DNA of 43,683 nucleotides. Origin: Candidatus Krumholzibacteriia bacterium (GTDB taxonomy: Bacteria > Krumholzibacteriota > Krumholzibacteriia > JAJRXK01). How positions within the stretch are numbered: the stretch's first letter is position 1; each line of letters begins with the position of its first letter. The stretch is from positions 1 through 43,683 of the forward strand of contig JAOZPE010000024.1 of the NCBI GenBank assembly GCA_029932915.1, given 5' to 3'. Position numbers and translations under genes: made by a program. The notes under the pieces are model-generated. The model did not search any database. It was not told the origin of the DNA and saw only the letters and a list, made by a program, of their open reading frames with translations. Shown one piece after another: positions 41,701 through 43,683 of this stretch.

Positions 41701-42005
41701 CGGGCGCGGACACCGGGAATCCTCCGGCGAGAACCGTCCTCTTGCAGCCCACCCCCAATCCCTTCAACCCCCTAACGACCTTGAGCTTTGAAACGGCCGA
41801 GGCCGGACGAGTTCGTTTGAGGGTGTATGACCCAGCAGGACGCCGGGTGAAGACGCTGGTCGATGAATTCCGTGACGCCGGCCGGTATCAGGTGTCCTGG
41901 GACGGCCGCGACCGGGTCGGGAGGATCTGTGCATCGGGAGTCTATTTCTTCCGCTTCGAAACCGGCACGACGGTGCAGACCCGAAGAGCCACCCTTGTGA
42001 AATAG
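38742..42005 (+). CDS. secreted LVIVD-repeat (beta-propeller) protein with sorting tail
   Basis: The ATG at 38742 (AAGGAG five bases upstream; signal peptide to about residue 26, SAQ) gives 1,087 residues; the ATG at 38727 has no room for a ribosome binding site. Residues about 65-640 hold fourteen repeats of about 42 residues (pattern DTPG-x-A-x-x-VAVAGDLA-x-VADG-x-SGLQVIDISDPSNPV), enough for two seven-bladed propellers. A beta region with DVPDDQGGWVYL (shared with the last gene), a fibronectin III-like domain (about 896-986) and a FlgD-like tail (about 1000-1087) ending TLVK follow. Repeats 8-14 are more diverged and their DNA looks AT-richer. It probably binds ligand at the surface; which one is unknown. 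Confidence 0.9.
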   Translation: MRTPGSLVLCLGLLLGLCNATIASAQHSLTENFSSTSFEDTIATTADWNTALGELRMVPFEPHLQGWCDTPGDGLNLAISGNWIYIADGSAGIQVIDVTDVENPTISGSYDTPGTACGVAVTGNIAVVADGNSGLRVLDIANPVSPVSTGTCTTSGYARGVAVAGDLALVADDASGLQVIDISDPSNPVVSGTFNTVGTAYGVAVKGDLAFVADGENGLQIIDISDSTSPSLVGGLDTPGRARDVAVAGDLAVVADGKSGTLQLIDITDPASPSLLSAYSTPGLPQSVVLAGNFVLVADLDSGLQMVDITNPTIPSAILSVDTPGSASGIVLAGDVAFVADGYSGMQTIVVRNLISPTLTESGSTTFIVETIAVDDNLAVIGTHSDMYLYDITDPTNPSFLGMIEDAYPTDISIAGDIVFITSGIGLKAIDISDPEHPVQIGFCDTSFYAGRIDVSGDLAVVNVDNHGLYLIDITDPSNPVIIGSIHGTFLDPDLGLQIEGNLLYWGETNSFAIYDIKDPTNPIYVGSHSTPSACRDISVDGDHVFVTAHISLYVFDVSDPSTPVLVGSVDAPHNLFDVAISGDRLFALALYGGLQVFDISNPALPVLLESSAVSDDNRDFGLAGNFAFVAHYGVGLDVYQVFQTEVVYGSDTGVSLPIDEADDRIIRARLTSSETQGLSWQLSADGGVNWQSSAPDNQWRLFAFPGDDFLWKSDHTWAPGLNPTVSELSLQWLNDFGPITAIEDVPDDQGGWVYLHFTRSGYDFAEEDSIPVVGYDIFQRVDASTQTLLKSETTPATTEQEWITREGTPAFAIPGARTFTSNGVLYTDAFPQGSWALVASVFATQSEHYTVKIPTSADSTSTGIAWNTFLVTTHTTTPSIWFACHPDSGYSVDNIAPGVPQGVTADYEATGVTLNWDDAPESDFQFYRVYRNTDPEFVPTMDDLVQEIAVSDWTDPVENPWHYSYKITTVDHSGNESEAASPMEVTGADTGNPPARTVLLQPTPNPFNPLTTLSFETAEAGRVRLRVYDPAGRRVKTLVDEFRDAGRYQVSWDGRDRVGRICASGVYFFRFETGTTVQTRRATLVK

Positions 42006-42067
42006 ATTCCGGAGTTCGTGAAGAAATGGACACCGGGCAGAGAGGCAACCTCCAACGAGGTCTTCTC

Positions 42068-43683
42068 CTATCTGCTCAGCACCATCTTCCTCGACTGCAC
42101 GCTCGATGGAGTCACCAGGCGGGCGAAATAGATCCCGCTGGCGGCCGCTCTTCCTCCCATGTCACGCCCGTCCCACACCACTTCGTGCGGACCGGCCTGC
42201 AGATCTTCGTCCACCAGGACACGCACCACACGACCGACGGCGTCATACACCTTCAGGCTCACCGGACCATCCTGGGTGATCTCGAAGCGCAGAACCGTCC
42301 GCGGGTTGAAGGGGTTCGGCACGTTCTGAGCGAGGACGTCACGGTACCGCTGCACCGGACCGTCCACCGCGGTCACGAGGTCCGGAGCGAGGGTGGCCGG
42401 GATGCTCTCGTTCTCGTGGATGTCCCGCGCAGTGACTTTGTAGTAGTAGTCGCTGCCGGGACTCCACTGCGGGTCGAACAAGGTGGTGTCGCTGAGAGCG
42501 GACAGGCGGCTGCTCGCATCGGGGACGAAGTCGGCGCTCGTGCCCCGGTACACCACGTAGCCCGCCAGGTCGCTCTCGCCGTTGCGGGCCCAGCTCAAGG
42601 CGAGCCCGAAGGGGGAGGTCTTCAGCTCGCCGGCCAGTTTCTGCGGGGTCGCCGGGGCGAGGTTGTCGAGCGAACGGCAACTGTCGGGAAGTGAAGTCCA
42701 CAGGCCCGACCAGGCGTGGGCGATGACCCTGAAGTAGTTGTATTCGCTCGATACCGAGGTCGAATCGAAGTAGGTCGGCACCACGGTGGCGTAGTTCTCC
42801 ACTCCCATGGAGCTGATCGTCTTGACCCACTCCCAGTACAGCGTGCCGGTGCTCGTCTGCTCGACGGTGACGACCGGTCCGGTGGGATCCTCGGGGAACT
42901 GCGAAAGGTCATCCAGGATGAGCGCGCCGGAGAGAAGCTGTTTCGCCGATCCATTCAGGGGCATCGATCGCCAGATGGTGTACTGATAGATCTCCGAATT
43001 GACCGGAGTATCCAGACGACTCGCATCCCAGCCGAGGAAGACCGATCCTCCCTGATCGCCGGGAACATCCCGGACGCCGGCGATCCGGGGAGCCGGGTAG
43101 CCCCAGTGTCCATAGCTTTCGATGCGCTGGGCGTAGACCCCACTGCCCGAAGGACGGATATCGTACCAGGCGAAGAGCGCCCCACCCGATCCGTCGGACT
43201 CCACAACCTGATTGTACTGACCGGAGGCCCCGACGCACACCGCAACTCCTTCGGCAGCCCAGAGCGCCTTCCCGTTGTCGCCGAGCTGTTGGGCATAGAG
43301 ATCCCAGTAGCTTCCGTTGCGCATGTCCTCCCAGACCAGGAATGCCCCGCCGGCCCCATTGGAGATCATGTCGATTCCGGCCTTCTGGCTCGCTTCCGTA
43401 CAGACGGAAACTCCATCGCTCGTCCATCGTGGGTATCCGGCGGAATCCAGTTTCTGGGCATAGACAGAAATGGGACTGTTCCTCCCGTCCAACCATGCGA
43501 TGATGGCGGCATCGACCCCATCGAAGACCACCACCGGATTGCTCTGAGGCCCGGCGATGGTACAGACCGGCACGCCATCGACATCCCACCTGATGCCTCC
43601 CCACGAGTCGATTCTCTGGGCGTAGATATCGGTCGAACCCGTGCGGTTGTCCTGCCAGACGATGATGGCCGTGCCCACGTCGT
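42068..43683 (-). CDS. secreted repeat protein with sorting tail (5' part beyond window)
   Basis: The frame is open to the window edge, so the N-terminus is missing; the ATG at 43678 is internal. The visible 536 residues start with repeats of the type W-x-D-x-R-x-G-x-x-DIYAQR-x-D...G-x-x-W-x-x-DGV-x-VC, probably a propeller. Then come VRDVPGDQGGSVFLGWDAS (also in the LVIVD protein), a fibronectin III-like domain (TPQKLAGELKTSPFGLALSW...GYVVYRG) and a FlgD-like tail (NPFNPRTVLRF, VYDAVGRVVRVL, ASGIYFARL) ending MVLSR. It is convergent with the LVIVD gene 62 bp away; a 5-bp hairpin at 42048-42061 is the only terminator candidate between them. Confidence 0.88.
   Translation of the reverse strand, partial: DVGTAIIVWQDNRTGSTDIYAQRIDSWGGIRWDVDGVPVCTIAGPQSNPVVVFDGVDAAIIAWLDGRNSPISVYAQKLDSAGYPRWTSDGVSVCTEASQKAGIDMISNGAGGAFLVWEDMRNGSYWDLYAQQLGDNGKALWAAEGVAVCVGASGQYNQVVESDGSGGALFAWYDIRPSGSGVYAQRIESYGHWGYPAPRIAGVRDVPGDQGGSVFLGWDASRLDTPVNSEIYQYTIWRSMPLNGSAKQLLSGALILDDLSQFPEDPTGPVVTVEQTSTGTLYWEWVKTISSMGVENYATVVPTYFDSTSVSSEYNYFRVIAHAWSGLWTSLPDSCRSLDNLAPATPQKLAGELKTSPFGLALSWARNGESDLAGYVVYRGTSADFVPDASSRLSALSDTTLFDPQWSPGSDYYYKVTARDIHENESIPATLAPDLVTAVDGPVQRYRDVLAQNVPNPFNPRTVLRFEITQDGPVSLKVYDAVGRVVRVLVDEDLQAGPHEVVWDGRDMGGRAAASGIYFARLVTPSSVQSRKMVLSR

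Noticed and set aside
1-43683. tRNA, rRNA, transposase or phage genes
   Set aside because: None recognised on either strand; the repeats present belong to coding modules or short intergenic elements.

Overview
The window is high-GC bacterial DNA dominated by very large secreted proteins whose C-termini share an NPFNP...ASGVY...K/R domain (FlgD Ig-like / T9SS-type-A-like sorting tail). That tail, the LVIVD, CARDB and beta-helix architectures, a DUF5916 outer-membrane protein and the ECF/CHAT set suggest an uncultured Gram-negative lineage of the wider FCB group (Krumholzibacteriota/Eisenbacteria-like). This placement is inferred from protein style; no rRNA or tRNA gene is visible. I saw no IS element, CRISPR array or prophage.

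Layout. 1-1390: the 3' end of one sorting-tail protein (missed by ORF calling because it has no start in the window), then a small complete one, ending at a strong hairpin. 1470-3850 (minus): a helical hypothetical protein followed by a membrane-anchored reductive-dehalogenase-like Fe-S/corrinoid protein. 3869-4708 (minus): a secreted GYWKTH-motif protein. 5072-7017 (plus): hflK-hflC. 7107-25103 (minus): three giant secreted proteins, namely a subtilisin-like protease with four 431-residue beta modules and two tandem paralogues of about 1,680 residues (CARDB plus parallel beta-helix). 25409-30529 (minus): CHAT-TPR protein, ZAS anti-sigma factor and ECF sigma factor, translationally coupled, with an exported isoaspartyl peptidase/asparaginase gene just upstream. 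30760-35333: a small outer-membrane-like protein, a PMT/GT39-like polytopic membrane protein and a DUF5916 protein. 35642-38415 (plus): a DRR-repeat peptide, SatD, a 29-bp palindromic repeat array, a DUF3307 membrane protein and an exported Pcm repair methyltransferase. 38742-43683: an LVIVD double-propeller sorting-tail protein, and convergent to it another sorting-tail protein that runs off the window.

How the parts may work together (inference). Seven sorting-tail proteins in 43 kb point to a dedicated export and surface-attachment route. The ECF/anti-sigma/CHAT operon next to the giant proteins looks like an envelope sensor: the CHAT protein is predicted to sit in the periplasm, tethered by a C-terminal helix, facing the anti-sigma domain. 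HflKC, the exported asparaginase/isoaspartyl peptidase and exported Pcm fit an envelope protein quality-control theme. The most novel-looking items are the SatD/palindrome-array/DUF3307 locus, the ECF-ZAS-CHAT module and the transmembrane RdhA-like protein.
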